This document shows positions 7,944 to 16,256 of a DNA stretch of 64,000 nucleotides, one piece after another. The notes under the pieces were generated by a model. It ran no database searches, was not told the DNA's origin, and saw only the letters and a list, made by a program, of their open reading frames with translations. Within the stretch, counting starts at the first letter, position 1. Each line of letters starts with the position of its first letter. Location: assembly GCF_018829635.1 (NCBI RefSeq), contig NZ_JAHKKG010000001.1, positions 930,001-994,000 on the forward strand, read 5' to 3'. The position numbers and the translations under genes are program-made. This DNA comes from Paractinoplanes bogorensis (GTDB taxonomy: Bacteria; Actinomycetota; Actinomycetes; Mycobacteriales; Micromonosporaceae).

Positions 7944-10682
7944 ATGGCCAACCGAAAGTTACTGTGGTGCGCGCTCGCTGCCCTCACGGCGAGCACCGCC
8001 GTAGTCCTCAACGCTCCATCGGCTCAGGCGGCCGGGCTTTCTCCGTTCGACATCACCGGGCGGGGCGCGACCGTGCCCTTCGTCGAGATCGAGGCGGAGA
8101 AAGCCGCGCACAACGGCACGTCGACCGGCACCGACCGGACGTACGGGAAACTCTCGTCCGAAGCCTCCGGCCGCGAGGCGGTGACGCTGGACGCGGCCGG
8201 CGAGTACGTCGAGTTCACGCTGACCAAGCCGGCCAACGCGGTGACGTTCCGCTACAGCATTCCGGACAGCGCCAACGGTTCCGGGCGGGATGCCACGATC
8301 GATTTGCGTACGGGCTCCACGCTGATCAAAACAGTGCCGGTCACCTCGAAGTACAGCTGGTACTACGGCTACTACCCGTTCACCAACAACCCGGGTGACC
8401 CGCTGCCGCACCACTTCTACGACGAGGCAAGGGCGCTTTTCGGTACGACGTACCAGGCCGGCACCAAGATCCGTCTGCAGGTGTCGTCGACCGCGCAGTC
8501 GCCCACGTTCACCATCGACCTGGCCGACTTCGAGCTGGTGCCCGACCCGATCGCCAAGCCGTCCGGCGCCATCGACGTGGTGGCCGACTACGGCGCCGAC
8601 GCGAGCGGCGCGACCGATTCCACGGCCAAGTTCCAGGCCGCCATCAATGCCGGCGCCGCGAGTGGCCGGGTCGTCTACGTGCCGCGGGGCAACTTCACGC
8701 TCTACAGCCACGTGATCGTCGACCGGGTCACGCTGGCCGGGGCCGGACCCTGGTACACCGTGCTCGGCGGGCGGCACCCGACCCAGCGCAACCTGGCCGC
8801 GGGCATCTACGGCAAGTACACCAACGAGGGCGGCCCGAGCCAGAACGTCGTGGTACGCGACCTGGCGGTGATCGGTGACATCCGCGAACGGGTCGACGAG
8901 GACCAGGTCAACGCGTTCGGCGGCGCGATGTCGAACTCGACCATCGACAACGTGTGGATGCAGCACACCAAGGTCGGCGCGTGGATGGACGGGCCGATGG
9001 ACCGCTTCACCATCAAGAACAGCCGGATTCTGGACCAGACCGCGGACGGCGTGAACTTCCACATCGGCGTCACCAACTCGACGGTCACCAACACGTTCCT
9101 ACGTAACACCGGCGACGACGCGCTGGCCATGTGGGCCGAGAACGTTCCCAACGTCGGCAACTCGTTCACCCGCAACACGATCGTGGCTCCTATTCTGGCC
9201 AACCACCTGGTCTCGTACGGGGGTCGCGACATCACGATGACCGACAACGTGGTGAGCGAGTCGGTGTCGAACGGTGGCGGCATCCACGTCGGCAACCGCT
9301 ATCCGGGGGTCACCGGGGCGACAGCCGTGGCGGGGACGTGGACGCTGGCCCGCAACACGCTGATCCGGGCCGGGAATTCCGACTACAACTGGAACTTCGG
9401 GATCGGGGCGCTCTGGTTCTGGGGTGACTCGTCGCCGATCACCGGGGCGACGATCAACGTGAGCGACACGGACATCCTCGACAGCTCGTACTCGGGGATC
9501 CAGTGGATCGGCAACCAGACCAGCGGACTGAACCTGACCAACGTCAACATCGCCGGCGCCGGGACGTTCGCGTTGCAGGCCCAGGCTCCGGCATCGGCCC
9601 GGTTCACCAACGTCAAGGCGTCGGGGATCGCGCAGGCGCAGACCGTCTACAACTGCGCGGGCGCGGGGCTGCAGATCGCCGACGGCGGGGGCAACTCGGG
9701 CTGGTCGACGGCCAACTCGTACTGCGGCCCGTGGCCGGCCCCTCGATACGGCAACACGCCGACCACCCCGCCCACGACTCCTCCGACCACCCCGCCCACG
9801 ACCACCCCGCCCCCGTCCACCGGCAACCTCGCGCAGGGCAAGCCGGTCACCGTCTCCTCGGCCAACGGGCAGTACGTCGGGGCCAACGCGGTCGATGGCA
9901 ACCAGGCGACCTACTGGGAGAGCAGCGGCGCGCTCCCGCAGACGTACACGGTGGATCTGGGCTCCTCGCAGGCGGTCGGTCGTCTGGTCGTCAAGCTGCC
10001 TGCCAACTGGGAGTCGCGCAACGAGACCATCGCGGTCTCGGGCTCGACCGACGGCTCGTCCTACACGTCGCTTGTCCCGGCCGCCGCGTACACCCTGAAT
10101 CCTCAGGCGACCATCACCCTGCCGAGCGGTAGCCGGCGCTACGTGCGGCTCACCATCTCGGCCAACACGGGCTGGCTGGCCGCGCAACTGTCCGAGCTGG
10201 AGGCGTACGGGGACGGTGGAACCACCACGCCACCGACCACGCCACCTACCACCCCTCCGGCGAGCGGGAATCTGGCCTCGGGACGCCCGGCCACCGCGAC
10301 CAGTCAGGCCGACGTCTACACCCCGGCCAACGTGACCGACGGCAACGCCAACTCCTACTGGGAGAGCACCAGCAACGCCTTCCCGCAGTCGATCACGGTC
10401 GACCTCGGCGCGTCGCGAACGGTCGGGCGGGTCGTACTCAAGCTCCCGCCGGCCGCGGCGTGGGCCACCCGCACCCAGACGCTGTCCGTGCTCGGCAGCA
10501 CCGACGGCTCGTCCTTCTCGTCCCTGAAAGCGAGCGCCGGCTACACGTTCAACCCGGCGAGCGCCAATACCGCCACCGTCACCCTCACCCCGGCCACCGC
10601 GCGTTACGTGCGGCTGACCTTCACCGGTAACACCGGCTGGCCCGCCGGCCAGCTCTCCGAGTTCGAGGTCCATTCCTCCTGA
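7944..10682 (+). CDS. Secreted GH87 alpha-1,3-glucanase (mycodextranase), C-terminal discoidin modules
   Basis: A 912-residue secreted enzyme. Order of parts: Sec signal peptide (to about residue 30, cleavage near AQA-A), a CBM6/35-like sandwich (about 45-200), a parallel beta-helix GH87 domain (about 208-605), a Pro/Thr linker, an F5/8-type C (discoidin) module (about 630-755), a second linker, and a second discoidin module to the end. Within the beta-helix, ADGVNF gives Asp368 and TGDDALAMW gives Asp391 and Asp392. The spacing of 23 and 24 residues matches the three catalytic aspartates I recall for the structurally studied Paenibacillus GH87 enzyme. It should cut alpha-1,3-glucan outside the cell. 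Leu6 is encoded by the rare codon TTA (7959-7961). GH28/GH49-type helices are the alternative but fit less well. Confidence 0.82.
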   Translation: MANRKLLWCALAALTASTAVVLNAPSAQAAGLSPFDITGRGATVPFVEIEAEKAAHNGTSTGTDRTYGKLSSEASGREAVTLDAAGEYVEFTLTKPANAVTFRYSIPDSANGSGRDATIDLRTGSTLIKTVPVTSKYSWYYGYYPFTNNPGDPLPHHFYDEARALFGTTYQAGTKIRLQVSSTAQSPTFTIDLADFELVPDPIAKPSGAIDVVADYGADASGATDSTAKFQAAINAGAASGRVVYVPRGNFTLYSHVIVDRVTLAGAGPWYTVLGGRHPTQRNLAAGIYGKYTNEGGPSQNVVVRDLAVIGDIRERVDEDQVNAFGGAMSNSTIDNVWMQHTKVGAWMDGPMDRFTIKNSRILDQTADGVNFHIGVTNSTVTNTFLRNTGDDALAMWAENVPNVGNSFTRNTIVAPILANHLVSYGGRDITMTDNVVSESVSNGGGIHVGNRYPGVTGATAVAGTWTLARNTLIRAGNSDYNWNFGIGALWFWGDSSPITGATINVSDTDILDSSYSGIQWIGNQTSGLNLTNVNIAGAGTFALQAQAPASARFTNVKASGIAQAQTVYNCAGAGLQIADGGGNSGWSTANSYCGPWPAPRYGNTPTTPPTTPPTTPPTTTPPPSTGNLAQGKPVTVSSANGQYVGANAVDGNQATYWESSGALPQTYTVDLGSSQAVGRLVVKLPANWESRNETIAVSGSTDGSSYTSLVPAAAYTLNPQATITLPSGSRRYVRLTISANTGWLAAQLSELEAYGDGGTTTPPTTPPTTPPASGNLASGRPATATSQADVYTPANVTDGNANSYWESTSNAFPQSITVDLGASRTVGRVVLKLPPAAAWATRTQTLSVLGSTDGSSFSSLKASAGYTFNPASANTATVTLTPATARYVRLTFTGNTGWPAGQLSEFEVHSS

Positions 10683-10723
10683 GCCCGTCCCGCTCTGATC
10701 CTCGAAGAAAGGTGCGCTCCCGC

Positions 10724-13700
10724 ATGTCCAGAATGAGGCTTTTAGCCGCGGCGATAGCCGCGAGCGTCGTAGCCGCCCTGATACAAGCGCCGGCCGCCCT
10801 CGCGGCCGGACCCAACCTGGCCGCCGGTAAGACCTTCAGCGCCAGCAGCTTCACCGACGTCTACCCGGCCGGTAATGCGGGTGACGGCAACGCCAACACG
10901 TACTGGGAAAGCAACAACAACGCCTTCCCTCAGTGGATCCAGGTCGACCTGGGCACCGCCCAGCAGGTCAACCAGGTCGTCCTCAAGCTGCCACCGGCCG
11001 CCGCCTGGGCCACCCGCACCCAGACGCTCAGCATCCAGGGCAGCACCGACGGGGGCTCGTTCGCGACCCTCAAGGCGAGCGCCGGCTACGTCTTCAACCC
11101 GTCGAGCGCCAACACCGTCACCGTCGACTTCACCGCGGCCAGCGCCCGCTTCGTGCGGGTGAATGTCACCGGCAACACCGGCTGGCCCGCGGGTCAGCTG
11201 TCCGAGGTCGAGGTCTACGGCCCGGTCTCGGGCGGTGACACCCAGGCCCCGAGCGCGCCGGGCAACCTGGCCTTCACCCAGCCGGCCTCGGACCAGATCC
11301 GGCTCACCTGGTCGGCCTCGACCGACAACGTCGGCGTCACCGGCTACGACGTCTTCGCCAACGGCACGCTGCGGACCAGCGTCGCCGGGAACGTGCTGAC
11401 GTACACCGACACCCAGCCCGCCACGTCCACCGTCACCTATCAGGTGCGGGCCAAGGACGCGGCCGGCAACACCTCGGCGCTGAGCAACGCGGTGACCCGC
11501 AACGGCACCACCCCGCCGGGCACCAACCTGGCGCTGAACAAGCCGATCGAGGCGTCGTCGGTCGTCCACACGTTCGTGGCGACCAACGCGAACGACGGCA
11601 ACACCGCTACCTACTGGGAAGGCAGCGCCTACCCGGCCACGCTGACCGTCAAGCTGGGCGCCAACGCGTCCGTCTCGTCGGTTGTCGTCAAGCTCAACCC
11701 GGACAGCTCGTGGGGCGCGCGTCAGCAGACGTTCTCGATCCTCGGGCGAGACCAGGGCGCGACCGCGTACACGACGATCGTGGGCTCGGCCACGTACGCC
11801 TTCACCCCCGGCTCGGGCAACACGGTGACCATCCCGGTCAGCGCGACCACGGCCGACGTCCGGCTGTCGTTCACCGCGAACACCGGCGCCCCCAGCGGTC
11901 AGGTGGCCGAACTGCAGGTCAACGGCACCGCGGCGCCCAACCCGGACCTCACCATCACCGGCACGTCGTCCTCGCCGGCCGCCCCGGTCGAGACCGACGC
12001 GGTCACGCTCTCCGCGACCGTGCGGAACGCCGGTGGTCTGGCCAGCCCGGCTTCCAACGTCAACTTCTACCTGGGTACGACCAAGGTCGGCACCGCCACC
12101 GTCGCGGCTCTTGCGGCCGGCGCCTCGGCGACCGTCTCGGCCAACATCGGCGCTCGTGACGCGGGCACGTACGCGGTGACGGCCAAGGTGGACGAGGCCA
12201 ACACGGTCATCGAGTCGAACGAGGCCAACAACTCCTTCACGGGCTCGCTGACGGTGACGCCGGTCAGCAGCTCGGACCTGGTTGCCTCGGCCGTCACGTG
12301 GTCGCCGGGCACCCCGGCCGCCGGCAACACGGTCACGTTCTCGGTGACGCTCAAGAACCAGGGCTCGGCGGCCTCGGCCGGTGGCGCCCACGGCATCACG
12401 CTCACCGTGCTGAACGGGTCGACGGTGGTGCGGACGCTGACCGGCTCCTACACCGGCGCCCTGGCCGCGGGCGCGTCGTCGCCGGCGATCAACCTCGGCA
12501 CCTGGACGGCGGTCAACGGGCGTTACACCGTACGGACGGTGGTGGCCAATGACGCCAACGAGCTGCCCGTGAAGCAGGCCAACAACACCAGCGAGAAGTC
12601 CTTCTTCGTCGGTCGTGGCGCCAACATGCCGTACGACATGTACGAGGCCGAGGACGGCACGGTCGGTGGTGGCGCGGCGGTCGTCGGGCCCAACCGCACC
12701 GTCGGCGACCTGGCCGGTGAGGCTTCGGGTCGCAGGGCCGTGACGCTCAACCAGACCGGGGCGTACGTGCAGTGGACGACCCGGGCGGCGACCAACACGG
12801 TGGTGGCGCGGTTCTCCATCCCGGACGGCACGACCAGTTCGATCAACGTGTACGTCAACGGGACGCTGAACAAGACGCTGCCGCTCAACTCCAAGTACGC
12901 CTGGCTCTACGGCAACGAGACCGCGCCGCAGAACTCGGGCACCGGGCCGCGGCACATCTACGACGAGGCCAACATCCTGCTGACCGGTTCGTTCCAGGCC
13001 GGCAGCACGATCAAGCTGCAGAAGGACTCCGGCAACTCGGGCAGCATCGCGATCGACTTCATCAACCTGGAGCAGGTCAGCCCGAAGGCCAACCCGGATT
13101 CGGCCCGCTACGTGGTGCCGAACGGGTTCGACCAGAACGCCGTACAGGCCGCCCTGGACACCGCCCGTCAGGACAGCACCAAGCTCGGTGTCTACCTGCC
13201 GGCCGGTGACTACCAGACCGGCAGCAAGTTCAACGTGGGCGGCCGGGCCCTGCGCGTGGTCGGCGCCGGACCCTGGTACACCCGCTTCTACACGCCGTCC
13301 GGCCAGACCGAGACGGACGCCGGTTTCCGGGCCGACCCGACCGCCAACGGGTCGACGTTCGCCGACTTCGCGTTCTTCGGCAACTACACGATCCGCATCG
13401 ACGGCCCCGGCAAGGTGTTCGACTTCGCCAACACGGCCAACATCACCATCGACAACATCTGGGCCGAGCACGTGGTGTGCCTCTACTGGGGCGCGAACAC
13501 CGACAACATGGTGATCAAGAACAGCCGGATCCGGAACACGTTCGCCGACGGTGTCAACATGACCAACGGCAGCACCGGCAACCTGGTCGACAACAACGAC
13601 GCCCGGGCCACCGGCGACGACAGCTTCGCGCTGTTCTCGGCGATCGACGCGGGCGGGGCGGACGAGATCAACAACGTCTACTCCAACCTGACCAGCACGC

Positions 13701-14266
13701 TGACCTGGCGGGCGGCCGGAATCGCGGTCTACGGCGGGTACGCCAACACGTTCAAGAACATCTACATCGCGGACACCCTGGTCTACTCGGGCATCACGAT
13801 CAGCTCGCTCGACTTCGGCTACCCGATGAACGGGTTCGGCGCCGACCCGCCGACCGTGCTCGACAACATCTCGATCGTGCGGGCGGGTGGCCACTTCTGG
13901 GGCGCCCAGGTGTTCCCGGCGATCTGGGTGTTCAGCGCGTCGAAGGTCTTCCAGGGCATCCGGGTCAGCAACGTCGACATCGTCGACCCGACCTACTCCG
14001 GAATCATGTTCCAGACCAACTACGTGGGCGGCCAGCCGCAGAACATCGTGAAGGACACCGTCTTCACGAACGTCACCATCACCGGCGCGCAGAAGTCCGG
14101 CGACGCGTACGACGCCAAGAGCGGCTACGGCATCTGGGCCAACCCGCTGCCCGAGGCCGGTCAGGGTCCCGCGGTGGGCTCGGCGACCTTCACCAACCTG
14201 CAGATGAGCAACAACTACCGCGACATCGAGAACCCGACGTCCACCTTCACCATCAACCGCAACTGA
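10724..14266 (+). CDS. Secreted GH87 alpha-1,3-glucanase, N-terminal discoidin, Fn3 and CARDB modules
   Basis: About 1180 residues. Order: Sec signal peptide (to about 27), discoidin module (30-165), fibronectin type III (about 175-265), second discoidin module (270-405), two CARDB-type sandwiches (about 410-520 and 525-635), a CBM6/35-like module (640-785), then the GH87 beta-helix to the C-terminus. FADGVNM (Asp942) and TGDDSFALFS (Asp965, Asp966) keep the same 23/24-residue catalytic spacing as the upstream enzyme. The module order is inverted: binding modules precede the catalytic domain here and follow it in the neighbour. The first discoidin module is close in sequence to the last one of the neighbour. 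A TTA codon (10742-10744) encodes Leu7. ATG 10724 is chosen; GTG 10712 sits too close to AGAAAGG to be likely. Confidence 0.8.
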   Translation: MSRMRLLAAAIAASVVAALIQAPAALAAGPNLAAGKTFSASSFTDVYPAGNAGDGNANTYWESNNNAFPQWIQVDLGTAQQVNQVVLKLPPAAAWATRTQTLSIQGSTDGGSFATLKASAGYVFNPSSANTVTVDFTAASARFVRVNVTGNTGWPAGQLSEVEVYGPVSGGDTQAPSAPGNLAFTQPASDQIRLTWSASTDNVGVTGYDVFANGTLRTSVAGNVLTYTDTQPATSTVTYQVRAKDAAGNTSALSNAVTRNGTTPPGTNLALNKPIEASSVVHTFVATNANDGNTATYWEGSAYPATLTVKLGANASVSSVVVKLNPDSSWGARQQTFSILGRDQGATAYTTIVGSATYAFTPGSGNTVTIPVSATTADVRLSFTANTGAPSGQVAELQVNGTAAPNPDLTITGTSSSPAAPVETDAVTLSATVRNAGGLASPASNVNFYLGTTKVGTATVAALAAGASATVSANIGARDAGTYAVTAKVDEANTVIESNEANNSFTGSLTVTPVSSSDLVASAVTWSPGTPAAGNTVTFSVTLKNQGSAASAGGAHGITLTVLNGSTVVRTLTGSYTGALAAGASSPAINLGTWTAVNGRYTVRTVVANDANELPVKQANNTSEKSFFVGRGANMPYDMYEAEDGTVGGGAAVVGPNRTVGDLAGEASGRRAVTLNQTGAYVQWTTRAATNTVVARFSIPDGTTSSINVYVNGTLNKTLPLNSKYAWLYGNETAPQNSGTGPRHIYDEANILLTGSFQAGSTIKLQKDSGNSGSIAIDFINLEQVSPKANPDSARYVVPNGFDQNAVQAALDTARQDSTKLGVYLPAGDYQTGSKFNVGGRALRVVGAGPWYTRFYTPSGQTETDAGFRADPTANGSTFADFAFFGNYTIRIDGPGKVFDFANTANITIDNIWAEHVVCLYWGANTDNMVIKNSRIRNTFADGVNMTNGSTGNLVDNNDARATGDDSFALFSAIDAGGADEINNVYSNLTSTLTWRAAGIAVYGGYANTFKNIYIADTLVYSGITISSLDFGYPMNGFGADPPTVLDNISIVRAGGHFWGAQVFPAIWVFSASKVFQGIRVSNVDIVDPTYSGIMFQTNYVGGQPQNIVKDTVFTNVTITGAQKSGDAYDAKSGYGIWANPLPEAGQGPAVGSATFTNLQMSNNYRDIENPTSTFTINRN

Positions 14267-14289
14267 TCCTGACCCTGCTCCCATAAGAA

Positions 14290-14324
14290 GGAGGGGTCCG
14301 CGAACGTCCCCCGCGGGCCCCTCC
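14290..14324 (+). terminator. Terminator after the GH87 genes
   Basis: GGAGGGG-T-CCGCG at 14290-14302 pairs with CGCGG-G-CCCCTCC at 14312-14324, one mismatch, loop of about 9 bases. It lies 23 bases after the stop of the second GH87 gene and is followed by a short TATTTT run, so it closes the locus. Confidence 0.65.
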
Positions 14325-14344
14325 GGGTGCGTATTTTCGTCCAC

Positions 14345-15217
14345 ATGGAACGTCTCGTCCTGCCCGACGGCCGTACGCTCGAATATCTGGTGGACGGCCC
14401 GCCCGGCGGCCTCCCGCTGGTGCTGCACCACGGCACCCCGTCCGGCGCGGTCCGCTACGCGCCGATCTTCGACTCGGCCCTGAGGCACGGCCTGCGCATC
14501 GTGCTGGCCAGCCGCCCCGGTTACGGCGGCTCCTCGCCCCACCCCGGCCGCCGCGTGTCCGACGTCGCCGCCGACACCGCGGCCCTGCTCGACGGCCTCG
14601 AGGCCGCCCACTTCGTGACGGTCGGCTGGTCCGGCGGCGGCCCGCACGCCCTGGCCTGCGCCGCCCTGCTTCCCGGCCGCTGCGCCGGCGCCGCCACCAT
14701 CGGCGGCGTCGCGCCCTATTCGGCGCCTGGCCTCGACTGGCTCGACGGCATGGGCGCGGAAAATGTCGCCGAGTTCGAGGCCGCGGCGGCCGGCGTGGCC
14801 TCGCTGGACGCCTTTCTGACCGGCATCGCCGACCCGCTGGCCCGGATCACCGCGCCCGACGTCATCGAGGCCTACGGCGACCTGTTGTCCGAGGTGGACA
14901 AGCGGGCCCTGACCGACGGCCTCGACGACTACCTGGCCGAGTCGACGCGCTACTCGGTGTCGGCCGGCATCGCCGGCTGGCGCGAGGACGACCTGGCCTT
15001 TCTGGCCGACTGGGGGTTCCCGCTCACCGACATCCGGGTGCCGCTGGCCATCTGGCAGGGCGAACAGGACCGGATGGTCCCGCCCGCGCACGGTCACTGG
15101 CTGGCCGGGCACATCCCCGGGGCCGAGGTCCACCTGCTCCCCGACGAGGGCCACCTGTCCCTGATCGCCGGCATCGACACCATCGTCGAGAATCTGCTCG
15201 CCCACGTAACGGTCTAG
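14345..15217 (+). CDS. Alpha/beta-hydrolase family protein
   Basis: A 290-residue alpha/beta-hydrolase. The oxyanion region HHGTPSG (near residue 28) and the nucleophile elbow GWSGGGPHALACA (Ser near residue 99) are clear, and the acid and His are expected in VPLAIWQGEQDRMVPPAHG and LPDEGHLSL near the C-terminus. There is no signal peptide, so it is cytoplasmic. The substrate cannot be told; relatives include esterases and haloperoxidase-like enzymes. The ATG at 14345 has no ribosome-binding site, but TATTTT lies seven bases upstream, so a leaderless mRNA starting just past the preceding terminator is likely. It is transcribed separately from the glucanase genes. Confidence 0.8.
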   Translation: MERLVLPDGRTLEYLVDGPPGGLPLVLHHGTPSGAVRYAPIFDSALRHGLRIVLASRPGYGGSSPHPGRRVSDVAADTAALLDGLEAAHFVTVGWSGGGPHALACAALLPGRCAGAATIGGVAPYSAPGLDWLDGMGAENVAEFEAAAAGVASLDAFLTGIADPLARITAPDVIEAYGDLLSEVDKRALTDGLDDYLAESTRYSVSAGIAGWREDDLAFLADWGFPLTDIRVPLAIWQGEQDRMVPPAHGHWLAGHIPGAEVHLLPDEGHLSLIAGIDTIVENLLAHVTV

Positions 15218-15272
15218 CGTCGATGGCCCTCAATGGATAACTTAGAGCTTCGTCTATCCACGGGGGATATTC

Positions 15273-16199
15273 ATGTTTTCGATCCGACGCCTCACGGCGG
15301 CGGTAGCGGTCGCCGTGGCGGTGGCCGCCACCCTGTCCGCTCCGGCTCACGCGGCCGCCGTCGCGCCGTTCGCGCTCACCGTTCCCGAGATCAGTTTCTC
15401 GACCACCGGGTCCGCACTGCCGCTGGTGCTGTCGCCGGACGCGGCGGAGATTCCGCCCGCGCTGACCGATGTCCAGATCGACGTGGACACGTCCGGCCTG
15501 GACGCCATCGCGTCCGTGACCGTTCCCGACGGCTCGATCGGCACGCTTGAGGCCGCCTCGGGCTGGCGGCTTCCCGACCTGTTCGTGAAGGCATTGCCGG
15601 AGGCGGAACTCGGTGCGTCCGGCGCGCTCGAGGTCACGCTGACCGCCGACGGGTACGAGCCGATCGTCGCCGTGGCCACGCTGACCGTGAACGACATCCA
15701 CGTCTACGCCGGACCGCCGAATGCCACGTACACGGTGACCGACGGGACCGCGGTGGCCAAACCGGTGCTGCAGTTCACCAGCACCGGGGCCGTCGAGACG
15801 ACCGAGATGACCTTCCGCATCGTCGGCGACCCGGGGCTGCTCTTCGTCGACCCGAAGCAGGGCGAGCTCCTCTGCTGGCGCAACACCAGCGAGGTCCGTT
15901 TCGTCGAGCGCTTCTGCGACTACTCGTTCCTCTGGATGACGCCCGGTTCGACGTGGCAGATTCCGCTCACCGAGACGCGCGCTCCGGGCGCCGAGCCGGG
16001 CGACCAGTACAACTTCCGGGCGACGTTCTGGCTCGGCACGGGTGCCCGCAACGTGGTCGAGGCGCTGAAGAAGCAGTCCGGGATGATGCGGGGCACCAGC
16101 ATTCGGGGCGTGTACCCGCCGCAGAAGCTCCCGGACGGGGTCGGCGGTCCCTTCGGCACGGAGTCGTCGACGACCGGGACGATCACCGTCGGCGGCTGA
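15273..16199 (+). CDS. Secreted protein of unknown function
   Basis: 308 residues that I do not recognise. It begins with a clear Sec signal peptide (positively charged FSIRR, then a 20-residue Ala/Val core ending AHA-A). The mature part is rich in Thr, Val and Pro with alternating hydrophobic residues, suggesting beta-sandwich domains of the Ig or cell-surface type. Two cysteines about 17 residues apart (LLCWRN and RFCDYS, near residues 192-210) could form one disulfide. No catalytic motif or cell-wall anchor is visible. The ATG follows a GGGGGAT ribosome-binding site. It is followed by a strong hairpin and convergent with the MFS gene. Confidence 0.6.
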   Translation: MFSIRRLTAAVAVAVAVAATLSAPAHAAAVAPFALTVPEISFSTTGSALPLVLSPDAAEIPPALTDVQIDVDTSGLDAIASVTVPDGSIGTLEAASGWRLPDLFVKALPEAELGASGALEVTLTADGYEPIVAVATLTVNDIHVYAGPPNATYTVTDGTAVAKPVLQFTSTGAVETTEMTFRIVGDPGLLFVDPKQGELLCWRNTSEVRFVERFCDYSFLWMTPGSTWQIPLTETRAPGAEPGDQYNFRATFWLGTGARNVVEALKKQSGMMRGTSIRGVYPPQKLPDGVGGPFGTESSTTGTITVGG

Positions 16200-16207
16200 G
16201 TCCCGGC

Positions 16208-16240
16208 GGCCGGCACCACGGCGGGGTCGTGGTGCCGGCC
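16208..16240. terminator. Bidirectional terminator hairpin
   Basis: GGCCGGCACCACG at 16208-16220 and its perfect complement at 16228-16240 form a 13-bp stem with a 7-base loop, between the convergent secreted-protein and MFS genes. Confidence 0.7.
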
Positions 16241-16256
16241 GGAACGGGGACTGGGC

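Noticed and set aside
9760..9830. CCGACCACCCCGCC-type repeats, and similar ones near 10230, considered as a DNA repeat array
   Set aside because: They encode the Thr/Pro linkers between domains of the first GH87 enzyme and need no separate explanation.
10742..15205. Very long open frame on the minus strand opposite the second GH87 gene
   Set aside because: It is antisense to a gene with clear domains and signal peptide, and its translation is low-complexity Arg/Gly/Val/Asp sequence typical of a GC-rich shadow frame.
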